DNA of 64,000 nucleotides from Streptomyces sp. NBC_01571 (GTDB lineage: Bacteria > Actinomycetota > Actinomycetes > Streptomycetales > Streptomycetaceae). Below, one piece after another: positions 34,353 to 42,563 of the stretch; position 1 is the stretch's first letter; each line of letters starts with the position of its first letter. The stretch lies in NCBI RefSeq assembly GCF_026339875.1, contig NZ_JAPEPZ010000001.1:3472001-3536000 (forward strand), written 5' to 3'. The notes below the pieces were generated by a model that saw only the letters and a program-made list of their open reading frames with translations, was not told where the DNA came from and made no database searches. The position numbers were made by a program, and so were the translations under genes.

Positions 34353-35438
34353 TCAGGTGAGGGCGGTCACCGGGACACGCCGGAAGGTGATCGTCTCGTA
34401 CGGGCCGAAGTCGCCGGTCTCGTAGAGGAGTCCCACGGTCTCCGGGTCGACGCGGACCAGATCGCAGTACGCGGCGGGCAGTCCGTCGACCGTGTGCACG
34501 GGCCGCCAGGTGGTGCCGCCGTCGGCGGAGGCACGGACCGTCATCAGGGCGCGGGCGGCGGGGTCGGCGGGGCCCGCGTACAGGAGCAGGTCGGGATCAC
34601 GCAGCTGGAGGACGCTGCCCTGGACCACCGGGGTGACGAGCCCCGCCTGCGGACGGAAGGGTTTCAGCAGGGTCCGCCCGCCGTCCGCCGAGTGGGCGTC
34701 GGCGCGGCAGCCCGGCGACGGGGAGTCGTTGCGGGTGTTGAAGTAGACACGTCCGTCGGGGAGTTCGGCGGCCGTCGTCTCGTTCGCGTTGACGTATCCG
34801 TCGGTGTTCTCGTCGAGGTAGCCGAGGTACCAGCTCGCGCCGCGGTCGTCGCTGAGGAGGCAGTGGCCGCTGTTGTACCGGCCCTCCGTGCCGTTGTCGG
34901 TGCCGGTGGGCGGCAGGGTGTGGTTGCCGGGCACGACCACGCGGCCGGTGGTGAGCTGGATCGCGTGCCCCGGCGTGGTCGCGTACCACCGCCATCCCGT
35001 TCTCTTCACCTGCGGGGTGATCTCCCGCGGCGCGGACCAGGTGACGCCGTCGTCGTCGCTGTACTGCACCCACACGCGACGGCCGTCGGCGGCGCTCACC
35101 CTGCCGCGCAGGATGGCGTCCTCGGTGGCGGTGGCCGCGGCGCGGACGTGCACGAGCAGGATGCGGCCGGTGTCGAGGACGACGGGGGCGGGGTTGCCCG
35201 CGAGGTCGTTCCCGTTCTCGGCCACGGTCTGCAGCCCACCCCAGGTGCGGCCGCCGTCCGTCGACCGTTTCAGGACGACGGCGATGCGGCCGTGGTCCTG
35301 GGCGGAGTCGACCCTGCCCTCGCAGAAGGCGAGCAGGGTGCCCGCGCGGGTGACGACGAGGGCGGGGATCCGGAAACTCGCCCGGCCCTCGGTCCCCGCG
35401 CGGAAGGGGACGCTGGTCGCTGCGTTCGGTTCGGTCAT
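34353..35438 (-). CDS. Sialidase family protein (BNR repeats) without signal peptide
   Basis: A 361-residue six-bladed propeller. The N-terminal FRIPALVV motif carries the substrate-binding Arg near residue 23. Asp-boxes follow: STDGGRTW, SDDDGVTW, SDDRGASW and SADGGTTW, with a degenerate one (SADGGRTL). The usual nucleophile region is around YNSGHCLLSDD and later tyrosines. The ATG at 35438 is the natural start by homology, and neither it nor the upstream in-frame residues form a signal peptide. The enzyme is therefore predicted to be cytosolic, unusual for a sialidase. It may act on imported sugars or not be a sialidase in substrate. Confidence 0.85.
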   Translation of the reverse strand: MTEPNAATSVPFRAGTEGRASFRIPALVVTRAGTLLAFCEGRVDSAQDHGRIAVVLKRSTDGGRTWGGLQTVAENGNDLAGNPAPVVLDTGRILLVHVRAAATATEDAILRGRVSAADGRRVWVQYSDDDGVTWSAPREITPQVKRTGWRWYATTPGHAIQLTTGRVVVPGNHTLPPTGTDNGTEGRYNSGHCLLSDDRGASWYLGYLDENTDGYVNANETTAAELPDGRVYFNTRNDSPSPGCRADAHSADGGRTLLKPFRPQAGLVTPVVQGSVLQLRDPDLLLYAGPADPAARALMTVRASADGGTTWRPVHTVDGLPAAYCDLVRVDPETVGLLYETGDFGPYETITFRRVPVTALT

Positions 35439-35517
35439 GGGCGGGCTCTGCCCCACTTGGGCGAATTCATGGTGAACTCCGCCTGACGAGTCGTCGGTTG
35501 CGGCAGGATGCGTGCGC

Positions 35518-36120
35518 ATGGATGCCGTACGGGTCGCATTGTTGCGCGAGGTCCTGGCCGGGACAGAGTGGCCGGGGGCCACCCGGCGGTTCGCGGGGGC
35601 CCTGCGGGGGTCCGTGGTGTCGTACGGGGGTGGGTTGCTGCTCGTGGGCACGGCGCGGTACGAGCCGTGGCACCTGGCCGCGCACCTGGTGGACGAGGCC
35701 GCCTGGTCGGGCACGCCGGAGCTGTCACCGACGCTGGTGCGGCACGGGGCGCGGGCCTCGGACCCGGCCCACCTCGCCGTGGGCCTCGGCCGCATCGAGG
35801 CCGCGCGCCGTGGGGAGACCCTGCTCGTGGTGGCGCCGTCCGCCCCCGGGGCGCCGCTCCTGGAGCGGGTCCACGACGCCCGGCGGGCCGGGGCGACCGT
35901 GCTCGCGCTCGACGCCGGCGACCGTGAACTGGGGGCGATGGCGCACGAGGCCCTGACCGTGCCGCCGGAGCACGAGCTCGACCTCGACACCGTCCAGCAC
36001 CTCGTCAGCGCGGCGGCCGGGGAGAACACCCTGCCCTCGCAGCGGGGGCGCCGCCGGCTGCGCGACCGGCTCTCCCGGCTCGCGGACCAGCTGACGGCCC
36101 CGCCCGCGGCACGGTGGTAG
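35518..36120 (+). CDS. Conserved hypothetical protein, alpha/beta fold
   Basis: A 200-residue acidic protein I do not recognise with certainty. It has alternating strands and helices (VVSYGGGLLLVGTARYEP, ETLLVVAPSAPGAPLLERVHDARRAGATVLALDAGD). This resembles the nucleotide-binding halves of sugar-isomerase (SIS) type proteins, but the Ser/Thr-rich phosphosugar loop is not clear. The C-terminal 30 residues are basic. ATG 35518 is taken; a GTG at 35512 is in frame. It diverges from the sialidase-like gene across 79 bp. Confidence 0.65.
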   Translation: MDAVRVALLREVLAGTEWPGATRRFAGALRGSVVSYGGGLLLVGTARYEPWHLAAHLVDEAAWSGTPELSPTLVRHGARASDPAHLAVGLGRIEAARRGETLLVVAPSAPGAPLLERVHDARRAGATVLALDAGDRELGAMAHEALTVPPEHELDLDTVQHLVSAAAGENTLPSQRGRRRLRDRLSRLADQLTAPPAARW

Positions 36121-36210
36121 GGGGCTCCCGCCGACCCGCAGGGCCCTGTCCGCGTACGGGCCTTCGTCCGCGGGGAAAAGTGGTTGCCGCTCGGGAGGCG
36201 GCCGTTCACC

Positions 36211-36516
36211 ATGAGCGCCCACGTGACCGAAGAAGCCCCCGCGCCCCCGGCTCCGCCGACCCGGGTCGGACCACCCCCGGACGACTCCTCCCCCGACTCG
36301 CGCGACCCGCGGGACGCGCACGCCTCACCTGACGCACGGGCCTCGCGTGCACGGTCGCTGCTCCCCGATCTCGCGCCCTGGTGGGCCTCCGCCGACTTCC
36401 GGCGGCTGTGGCCGTCCGGGCTGATCACCCACTTCGGCAGCTCGCTGATCCTGGTCGCGCTGCCGGTGCAGATGAAGGTGCTGACCGGGTCCGTGGGCGC
36501 GATCGGCGCCGTGGAG
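36211..36516 (+). pseudogene. N-terminal fragment of an MFS transporter
   Basis: After a Pro/Ala-rich cytosolic head of about 60 residues, the frame shows the first helix of an MFS-3-type exporter (FRRLWPSGLITHFGSSLILVALPVQMKVLTGSVGAIG). It then changes abruptly at about 36516 to arginine- and glycine-rich sequence with no hydrophobic pattern. The remaining eleven helices are absent from the window, so this is a deleted gene. About 240 bp of nondescript G+C-rich DNA (36517-36758) separates it from the next gene and may mark the deletion joint. Confidence 0.65.
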
Positions 36517-36758
36517 GCCGGTCCCCGCGACCTCCGACGCCCCGGAAGGGGTCCGGGACGGCCCCTTGCCGAGGCGGCCCGACGGTGGTGGGGCGGTGGT
36601 CGGATGGGGGGACGCCGGACCGGGACGGTGACGCCGGTCCGGGGCCGACCGGACTGCCGCGTCCCGCCGGGCGGTCACCGGCCCGGTGCGCTCGGGCGAC
36701 GTCCTGAACCGTCGCCCCGCCGGTGGGGCCGCGCCTGGCGACGAGGCCGGACCAGGGG

Positions 36759-36989
36759 TCAGTCGTCCTCCGGATTCTGGCCCTGGGCGTCGTGCCACTT
36801 GGGGTCCGTCTCCCACTCCAGGTTGCGTTCCTGGGCGGTCTCCATGGCGTGTTCGGCCTCCGCACGGGTGGTGTAGGGGCCGAAACGGTCCTTGGCAGGG
36901 CAGTCGGGCCCCTCCTCGACCTTCTGGTGGACGAGGCAGTAGTACCACTCGCCGGGTTTCGCGACGGTCCGCTTCTTGAAGAGGGCCAT
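36759..36989 (-). CDS. Small conserved actinobacterial protein (76 aa)
   Basis: A 76-residue soluble protein beginning MALFKKRTVAKPGEWYYCLVHQKVEEGP, with DRFGPYTTRAEAEHAMETAQERNLEWE in the middle and an acidic tail. The compact GPYxTxAEAEHAMExA pattern resembles SPOR-like folds. The ATG at 36989 has GGAGCA upstream. It diverges from map across 59 bp. I know of no function; the strong start signals and codon use make it a real gene. Confidence 0.75.
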   Translation of the reverse strand: MALFKKRTVAKPGEWYYCLVHQKVEEGPDCPAKDRFGPYTTRAEAEHAMETAQERNLEWETDPKWHDAQGQNPEDD

Positions 36990-37035
36990 GACCTGCTCCT
37001 TTCGCCACGGACATAGTGCCCCCATGCCCGCTGGT

Positions 37036-37041
37036 TAGACT
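37036..37041 (+). promoter_or_regulatory. -10 hexamer giving a probable leaderless map mRNA
   Basis: TAGACT matches the -10 consensus and is followed after 7 bases by the ATG of map at 37049. No ribosome-binding site is present. Confidence 0.55.
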
Positions 37042-37048
37042 CGCTGGC

Positions 37049-37906
37049 ATGTCTGGCCAGTCGCTGCTCGTACCAGGAGAGCTCTCTCCCACCCGTCCCG
37101 TCCCGGGAAACATCAGGCGCCCCGAGTATGTGGGCAAGCCCGCCCCGACGCCGTACACCGGTCCGGAGGTGCAGAACGCCGAGACGATCGAGGCGATGCG
37201 GATCGCCGGCCGGATCGCCGCGCAGGCGATGGCGGAGGCCGCCAAGCTGATCGCGCCCGGTGTCACCACGGACGAGCTGGACCGCGTCGCGCACGCGTAC
37301 ATGTGCGATCACGGCGCCTACCCCTCCACCCTCGGCTACCGCGGTTTCCCCAAGTCGCTGTGCACCTCCCTCAACGAGGTCATCTGTCACGGCATCCCCG
37401 ACTCCACGGTCCTGCGGGACGGCGACATCATCAACCTCGACGTGACCGCGTACATCGGCGGGGTGCACGGCGACAACAACGCGACGTACCTGGTCGGCGA
37501 CGTGGACGAGGAGTCGAGGCTGCTGGTCGAGCGGACCCGGGAGTCCCTCGACCGCGCGATCAGGGCCGTCAAGCCCGGCCGCCAGATCAACATCATCGGG
37601 CGCGTCATCGAGTCGTACGCCAAGCGCTTCGGGTACGGGGTCGTGCGGGACTTCACGGGGCACGGGATCAACTCCTCGTTCCACTCCGGACTGATCGTTC
37701 CGCACTACGACAGCCCGCATGCCACGACCGTCATCCAGCCTGGGATGACCTTCACGATCGAGCCGATGCTCACGCTCGGCACGCACGAGTACGACCTGTG
37801 GGACGACGGCTGGACGGTCGTGACGAAGGACCGCCGGCGGACGGCCCAGTTCGAGCACACCCTGGTGGTGACGGAGACCGGCGCGGAGATCCTGACGCTG
37901 CCGTAG
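37049..37906 (+). CDS. map: Type I methionine aminopeptidase
   Basis: A 285-residue pita-bread enzyme that removes the initiator Met from nascent proteins. The five metal ligands are visible: Asp in IINLDVTAY, Asp in [10 protein letters not shown], His in FTGHGIN, Glu in FTIEPM and Glu in QFEHTLVV. The N-terminal 40 residues ([17 protein letters not shown]) form the extension with the SH3-binding-like segment typical of actinobacterial MapB. The start ATG 37049 lacks a ribosome-binding site and is probably leaderless. A strong terminator follows at 37937-37970. Confidence 0.94.
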   Translation: MSGQSLLVPGELSPTRPVPGNIRRPEYVGKPAPTPYTGPEVQNAETIEAMRIAGRIAAQAMAEAAKLIAPGVTTDELDRVAHAYMCDHGAYPSTLGYRGFPKSLCTSLNEVICHGIPDSTVLRDGDIINLDVTAYIGGVHGDNNATYLVGDVDEESRLLVERTRESLDRAIRAVKPGRQINIIGRVIESYAKRFGYGVVRDFTGHGINSSFHSGLIVPHYDSPHATTVIQPGMTFTIEPMLTLGTHEYDLWDDGWTVVTKDRRRTAQFEHTLVVTETGAEILTLP

Positions 37907-37936
37907 CCCGCCCGCCCGTACGTACGTCCCCCGCCG

Positions 37937-37970
37937 AAGCCCGCCCCGTCCTGCCGGACGGGGCGGGCTT
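37937..37970. terminator. Terminator after map
   Basis: A perfect 14-bp stem (37937-37950 with 37957-37970) closes a 6-base loop, 30 bp after the stop, and the right arm ends in TTT. Confidence 0.88.
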
Positions 37971-38082
37971 TCGCGTGCGCGCTCCCACGGGCCTCACCTG
38001 TGGGCTCGGCCCGGATCCGGGGTACGGTTTTACCGACAGCGTGTCGGAAACTTTGCCGACGGGGAGTCGACAACCCGTTGAT

Positions 38083-38101
38083 TTAGGTAAGCCTAACCAT
38101 A
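38083..38101. promoter_or_regulatory. IdeR/DmdR-type iron box upstream of the heme oxygenase
   Basis: TTAGGTAAGCCTAACCATA matches 15 of 19 positions of the actinobacterial iron box. It lies 43 bp before the heme oxygenase start, so the gene should be repressed by iron-loaded DmdR. Confidence 0.8.
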
Positions 38102-38143
38102 CAAAATCCGAATGGCTCTCGTTCCCTCGGCCCCGGAGATCCC

Positions 38144-38791
38144 ATGGACCCTTTCTCGACGCTCATCCGCACCGCCTCGCACGAGCAGCACGTGGAGGCG
38201 GAGACCTCGACGTTCATGAGCGACCTGCTCGGCGGAAGGCTCGGCGTCGACGCGTACGCGCGCTACACCGAGCAGCTGTGGTTCGTGTACGAGGCCCTGG
38301 AGGCGGACGCCGGGACCCTGGCCGCCGATCCGGTCGCCGGGCCGTTCATCCAGCCCGCGCTGCTGCGCCGCGCAGCCCTGGAGCGGGACCTGACGCATCT
38401 GCGGGGCGCCGGCTGGCGCTCGACGCTCACGGCGCTCCCGGCCACCGAGACGTACGCGGCGCGTGTCGCGGAGTGCGCCCGAGCGTGGTCCGGCGGGTAC
38501 ATCGCCCACCACTACACCCGTTACCTCGGCGACCTCTCCGGCGGCCAGATCATCCGCGACAGGGCCGAACGCACCTGGGGCTTCGCCCGGAAGGGCGACG
38601 GAGTCCGCTTCTACGTCTTCGAGGACATCGCCAACCCCGCCGCGTTCAAGCGCGGTTACCGCGAACTCCTGGACGCGGTCCCGGCGGACGACCTGGAGCG
38701 GCAGCGGATCATCGCGGAGTGCAGGCGGGCGTTCGCGCTGAACACGGCGGTGTTCGGAGCGCTGGACGAGGAGTTCCGGCTGAGCGCCTGA
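38144..38791 (+). CDS. Biliverdin-producing heme oxygenase
   Basis: A 215-residue all-helical enzyme of the HmuO class. The proximal His lies in the N-terminal helix (IRTASHEQHVEAE), and the distal kinked helix reads YTRYLGDLSGGQIIRD, near residues 123-138, with the Gly pair that lets oxygen bind. It opens heme to biliverdin, CO and Fe2+ in the cytosol, releasing iron. The iron box upstream shows it is made under iron starvation, in line with the EfeOBU operon 1.3 kb downstream. The ATG at 38144 begins the homology; a convergent PhzF-like gene follows after 32 bp. Confidence 0.92.
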   Translation: MDPFSTLIRTASHEQHVEAETSTFMSDLLGGRLGVDAYARYTEQLWFVYEALEADAGTLAADPVAGPFIQPALLRRAALERDLTHLRGAGWRSTLTALPATETYAARVAECARAWSGGYIAHHYTRYLGDLSGGQIIRDRAERTWGFARKGDGVRFYVFEDIANPAAFKRGYRELLDAVPADDLERQRIIAECRRAFALNTAVFGALDEEFRLSA

Positions 38792-38823
38792 CCCTCGCGC
38801 ACGGGCCCGCCCGCCGGGTCGTC

Positions 38824-39468
38824 TCAGCGTTCCAGGAACACCCGGCCGCCGATCTCCACCCATCCCTCCGGCTGCGGTGCCGTGAGGATCTGGGAGCCCC
38901 CGCCCTGGACGATGTTGAGCGCGCGGCCGAGCCGGGCCGTCAGCAGGAGGGCCGCCGCCCCGGTCGCCTCGTCCTCCTCGATCCCGTCGTCGCGGCCGGG
39001 GAAGGCGCGGGCGCGCACCCGTCCCGCGGATTCGTCCTCCCAGGCCCAGGCGTAGATCCACTCGCCCTTCGGCGGCACGGGAAGGCCGTCCACCTCGGCC
39101 GCCGACGCGTACTGGCGCAGGGTGCGGGGCGGCGCCCACTCGGGCCGCGCCTCGATCCAGCTGAACTCGCCGTCCAGCCGGACTCCCGCCACTCCGGCGG
39201 GTGTGACCAGTTCGGGCACGTCGAGCAGCCATCCCACCCCGACGCACGGATGCCCGGCGAAGGGCAGCCGCAGGGTCGGGGTGTAGATGTCGACGACGCC
39301 GCGCTCGGGGTCGTCGACGAAGACGGTCTCGCTGAAACCGAGTTTGGCCGCGAGGGCCTGACGGTCGTCGGGGTCCGGCAGCACCGAGCCCTCACGCACG
39401 ACACCGAGTTCGTTGCCGTATCCACCGTCGGGTCCGCAGAACACCCGCAGCACGTCGTAATCAGTCAC
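38824..39468 (-). CDS. PhzF-family isomerase/epimerase-like protein
   Basis: A 214-residue protein with the two-lobed diaminopimelate-epimerase-like fold of the PhzF family: GNELGVV near residue 19, LGFSETVFV with the catalytic Glu, LPFAGHPCVGVGWLL near 70 and EATGAAALLLTARLG near 167. It is shorter than PhzF itself (about 280 residues). There are no phenazine genes nearby, so a phenazine role is not supported. It is probably a cytosolic isomerase of unknown substrate, convergent with the heme oxygenase gene. Confidence 0.82.
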   Translation of the reverse strand: MTDYDVLRVFCGPDGGYGNELGVVREGSVLPDPDDRQALAAKLGFSETVFVDDPERGVVDIYTPTLRLPFAGHPCVGVGWLLDVPELVTPAGVAGVRLDGEFSWIEARPEWAPPRTLRQYASAAEVDGLPVPPKGEWIYAWAWEDESAGRVRARAFPGRDDGIEEDEATGAAALLLTARLGRALNIVQGGGSQILTAPQPEGWVEIGGRVFLER

Positions 39469-39649
39469 GCGGGCATTGAAACATCACAGGAACCACGGTC
39501 GCCTCCGGACCGGACCCGCCGGACGGTCACGACCGCCGCGCAGCCGACGTCGGGACCGGCGTCGGCTGCGCTCTTCGGCCCCGGCGTCGACCCCGGCTGC
39601 GGGCGTCAGCCCAGAGCTCGCCGCCCGCGCACCGCGACGACGACGCCTC

Positions 39650-39784
39650 GGCCTGTCCTTCCTCGGCACCCGGACGGTCCCGGCCGCCGCCTTCGTCACG
39701 GGTCTCGCCACCGCGCTCCTCGTCTACGGGATGTCGCGCTCGGGCGGCCGGACGGAGGTCGTCACGCCGATCCTCACCGGCATC
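39650..39784 (+). pseudogene. Possible FecCD siderophore-permease fragment
   Basis: About 45 residues (FVTGLATALLVYGMSRSGG, then RTEVVTPILTGI) have the helix-Gly-Gly-(P/E)-V-x-x-I/L-L-x-G-I pattern of FecCD permeases of ABC siderophore importers. A further scrap in another frame near 39835 (LVPNLLVGD) resembles their (V)VPxL(L)xGD segment. The flanks on both sides are unrelated. If right, an iron-uptake gene was lost here between the iron-regulated heme oxygenase and efe operons. Identification is by eye and uncertain. Confidence 0.35.
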
Positions 39785-40043
39785 CCCCGGCGGCGGCCGG
39801 GGCGAGGGGGGGCGCGGGGCGCGGCGTACGCGGGAATCTCGTGCCCAACCTCCTTGTCGGCGACGGGTCCTGCGCAACAGCCAGAAGGAGAACGGACTAC
39901 GGCCGGCGCCGTCCTGGTGCCCCCCCGGCCGCGACCCTTGACCATTCTTTGACCCCAGGGTGGCGACTGCTTTGAGCCACCGTGATCAAGCCGTGTCCGT
40001 GTGCCGACCGTGAGAGCTGAATCACGGGACGGGCGGGTAGCAC

Positions 40044-40082
40044 TCAGGTATGCCTCAGGTAAGTTAGGCCAGCCTCACCATA
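40044..40082. promoter_or_regulatory. Two tandem iron boxes upstream of efeO
   Basis: TTAGGCCAGCCTCACCATA (40064-40082) matches 13 of 19 iron-box positions, and TCAGGTATGCCTCAGGTAA (40044-40062) matches 12 of 19. The two are offset by 20 bp, so two DmdR dimers could bind side by side. The efeO start is 53 bp downstream. Confidence 0.65.
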
Positions 40083-40134
40083 CGAACGCGGTTCCGTCCG
40101 TGCCGTTCGTCCCCCTCGTTCTCCTGGAGCCTGA

Positions 40135-41283
40135 ATGCGAGCCGTCCGACTCTCAGTTGTCACCGCCGCCGCCACCGCGGCTGCTCTGGCCGCCGTCACG
40201 GGCTGCACCGAGAAGAGTGAAGCCCGGGACGGCGACGCGATCCAGGTGACCGCCGCCGACTCGAAGTGCACCACGTCGGCGAAGTCGGTCCCGGCGGGCC
40301 AGGTCACGCTGAAGATAGAGAACAAGGGCTCGCAGGCCACCGAGGTCGAGATCCTCTTCCCGGACGACCGGATCGTCTCCGAGAAGGAGAACATCGGCCC
40401 GGGCACCAAGTACACCCTGACCGCCGAGGTCAAGGCCGGCTCCTACGAGATCGCCTGCCGCCCCGGCATGAAGGGCCACGGCGTCCGACAGAAGCTCGCG
40501 GTCACCGGTGGCAAGGCCGCCCGGCGCGACCCGCGCCTGGACAAGGCCGTCGCCGCCTACCGCGAATACGCGCAGGAGCAGGCCGACTCGACGATCCCGA
40601 AGGTGCAGACGTTCGCCGACGCCGTCAAGGCCGGGAACATCGAGGCCGCCAAGCAGGCCTACGCCCCCTCGCGCGTGGGCTGGGAGAGCACCGAGCCGAT
40701 CGCCGAGTCCTTCGGCGACATCGACCCCAAGACCGACACCCGCGCCGACGGCCTGGAGAAGGGCCAGAAGTGGACCGGCTGGCACGCGCTGGAGAAGTCC
40801 CTCTGGGCGGACAAGAAGATCGGCGCCGAGCAGAAGACCCTCGCCGACCAGCTGGTCACCGACCTGAAGGACTGGCAGAAGCGGGTCGGCAAGGCCGAGA
40901 TCACCCCGACCTCCATGGCCAACGGCGCCAAGGAACTGCTCGACGAGGTCGCCACCGGCAAGGTCACCGGCGAGGAGGACCGCTACTCGCACACCGACCT
41001 CAGTGACTTCAAGGGCAACGTCGACGGCGCGCAGAAGTCTTACGAGCTGCTCAAGCCGGTCGCGCAGGAGAACGACAAGGCGCTGACCACCGAGCTCGAC
41101 AAGCAGTTCGCGGCGCTGAACACGGTGCTCGACAAGTACCGCTCGGACGATCCGCGGGAGAAGGAGCAGAACGGCTTCGTGTCGTACGACAAGGTCACCA
41201 AGGACCAGCGCAAGGAGCTCTCGGACGCGGTCAACGCGCTCGCCGAGCCCCTCTCCAAGCTCGCCGCGGCCGTGGTCAAGTAG
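40135..41283 (+). CDS. efeO: EfeO lipoprotein, cupredoxin plus M75 imelysin-like domain
   Basis: A 382-residue exported lipoprotein: signal peptide with lipobox AVTGC (Cys near 24), a cupredoxin-like domain with Cys and Met ligands (SKCTTSAKSVPAGQVTL, then CRPGMKGHG) and an M75 domain with the HxxE metal motif in GWHALEKSLW near 216-219. It binds iron outside the membrane and passes it to the permease EfeU. It is the first gene of efeO-efeB-efeU; the next gene starts 11 bp downstream. It is expected to be repressed by iron through the boxes upstream. Confidence 0.92.
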   Translation: MRAVRLSVVTAAATAAALAAVTGCTEKSEARDGDAIQVTAADSKCTTSAKSVPAGQVTLKIENKGSQATEVEILFPDDRIVSEKENIGPGTKYTLTAEVKAGSYEIACRPGMKGHGVRQKLAVTGGKAARRDPRLDKAVAAYREYAQEQADSTIPKVQTFADAVKAGNIEAAKQAYAPSRVGWESTEPIAESFGDIDPKTDTRADGLEKGQKWTGWHALEKSLWADKKIGAEQKTLADQLVTDLKDWQKRVGKAEITPTSMANGAKELLDEVATGKVTGEEDRYSHTDLSDFKGNVDGAQKSYELLKPVAQENDKALTTELDKQFAALNTVLDKYRSDDPREKEQNGFVSYDKVTKDQRKELSDAVNALAEPLSKLAAAVVK

Positions 41284-41294
41284 GCGAGGCGATC

Positions 41295-42560
41295 ATGACG
41301 ACGGACAGCACGGAATCCACCGACGGGCCCACACCGTCGCGGCGTTCACTGATCGGCTGGGGCGGTGCCGGGCTCGCGCTCGGTGCCGCCGCGGCCGGCG
41401 GCGCGGTGGCGATGACCCGTACCGGCAACGACGTGGACCCGGCGGGCGCCGAGACCGGCGCCGCCGTCGCCTTCCACGGAACCCACCAGGCGGGCATCGC
41501 CACGCCGGTCCAGGACCGGCTGCACTTCGCCGCGTTCGACGTGAAGACCGACGACCGCGCCGAGTTCGTCCAGATGCTCAAGGACTGGACGGCGGCCGCC
41601 CGCCGTATGACCGGCGGCCACACGGTCGGCGAGGGCGCCTACGGCGGCCTGGCCGAGGCGCCGCCGGACGACACCGGTGAGGCGCTGGGCCTCAAGCCGT
41701 CCCGGCTCACCCTGACCATCGGCTTCGGGCCGTCGCTCTTCGAGAAGTTCGGCCTGGCGCGGCAGCGCCCGCAGGCGCTCGTCGACCTGCCGACGTTCCC
41801 GGGCGACAACCTGGAAGGGGCGCGCAGCAACGGCGACCTGTGCATCCAGGCGTGCGCGGACGACCCGCAGGTCGCGGTGCACGCGATCCGCAACCTGGCC
41901 CGGATCGGTTTCGGCAAGGTCGCCATCCGCTGGTCGCAGCTCGGCTTCGGCAAGACCTCGTCGACGACGCCGGACGCGCAGACCCCCCGCAACCTGATGG
42001 GTTTCAAGGACGGCACCCGCAACATCGCGGGCACCGAGCCGGAGCGGCTGAAGAAGTTCGTGTGGGTCGGCGAGGGCGACGGCGCGGACTGGATGACCGG
42101 TGGCTCGTACCTCGTGGCGCGCCGTATCCGGATGAACATCGAGACCTGGGACCGCACCTCGCTGCAGGAGCAGGAGGACGTGTTCGGCCGGGACAAGGGC
42201 GAGGGCGCGCCGGCCGGCAAGGCCAAGGAGCGCGACGAGCCGTTCCTGAAGGCGATGAAGCCGGACGCGCACGTCCGGCTCGCGCATCCCGAGTCCAACG
42301 ACGGGATCACCCTGCTGCGCCGCGGCTACTCCTTCACGGACGGCACCGACGGTCTGGGCCGGCTGGAGGCGGGGCTGTTCTTCCTCGCGTACCAGCGGGA
42401 CGTGCGCAAGGGGTTCATCCCCGTGCAGCGCCGGCTCTCGCACTCCGACGCGCTCAACGAGTACATCCAGCACGTGAGTTCGGCGGTCTTCGCCGTCCCA
42501 CCCGGCGTCCGCGACAAGGACGACTGGTGGGGGCGCACGCTGTTCGCCAAGGAGGCGTAG
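41295..42560 (+). CDS. efeB: EfeB deferrochelatase / DyP-type peroxidase
   Basis: A 421-residue heme peroxidase exported by the Tat pathway: twin-arginine motif RRSLIGWGGAG near residues 16-26. The DyP signature GFKDGTRN lies near 235, with the catalytic Asp, and the proximal heme His region is in the C-terminal half (DAHVRLAHPESN). It is thought to oxidise ferrous iron or help remove iron from heme for uptake. It sits between efeO (11 bp) and efeU (3 bp), so all three are co-translated. Confidence 0.92.
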   Translation: MTTDSTESTDGPTPSRRSLIGWGGAGLALGAAAAGGAVAMTRTGNDVDPAGAETGAAVAFHGTHQAGIATPVQDRLHFAAFDVKTDDRAEFVQMLKDWTAAARRMTGGHTVGEGAYGGLAEAPPDDTGEALGLKPSRLTLTIGFGPSLFEKFGLARQRPQALVDLPTFPGDNLEGARSNGDLCIQACADDPQVAVHAIRNLARIGFGKVAIRWSQLGFGKTSSTTPDAQTPRNLMGFKDGTRNIAGTEPERLKKFVWVGEGDGADWMTGGSYLVARRIRMNIETWDRTSLQEQEDVFGRDKGEGAPAGKAKERDEPFLKAMKPDAHVRLAHPESNDGITLLRRGYSFTDGTDGLGRLEAGLFFLAYQRDVRKGFIPVQRRLSHSDALNEYIQHVSSAVFAVPPGVRDKDDWWGRTLFAKEA

Positions 42561-42563
42561 CCG

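Larger units (their letters stand above)
39469..40134. other. 666-bp region: permease-like fragment and iron-box promoter
   Basis: No intact gene was found. The middle holds a fragment resembling an iron-siderophore permease (39650-39784), and the right end holds two iron boxes for efeO (40044-40082). Other open frames are arginine- and proline-rich shadows. Confidence 0.5.

Noticed and set aside
38824..39468. Phenazine biosynthesis from the PhzF-like gene
   Set aside because: No other phz gene is nearby and the protein is shorter than PhzF; it is a general family match only.
37303..39975. An 890-codon plus-strand frame across map, heme oxygenase and the PhzF-like gene
   Set aside because: It is out of frame with three recognised genes; only the short LVPNLLVGD-like scrap near 39835 was kept as weak evidence for a permease fragment.
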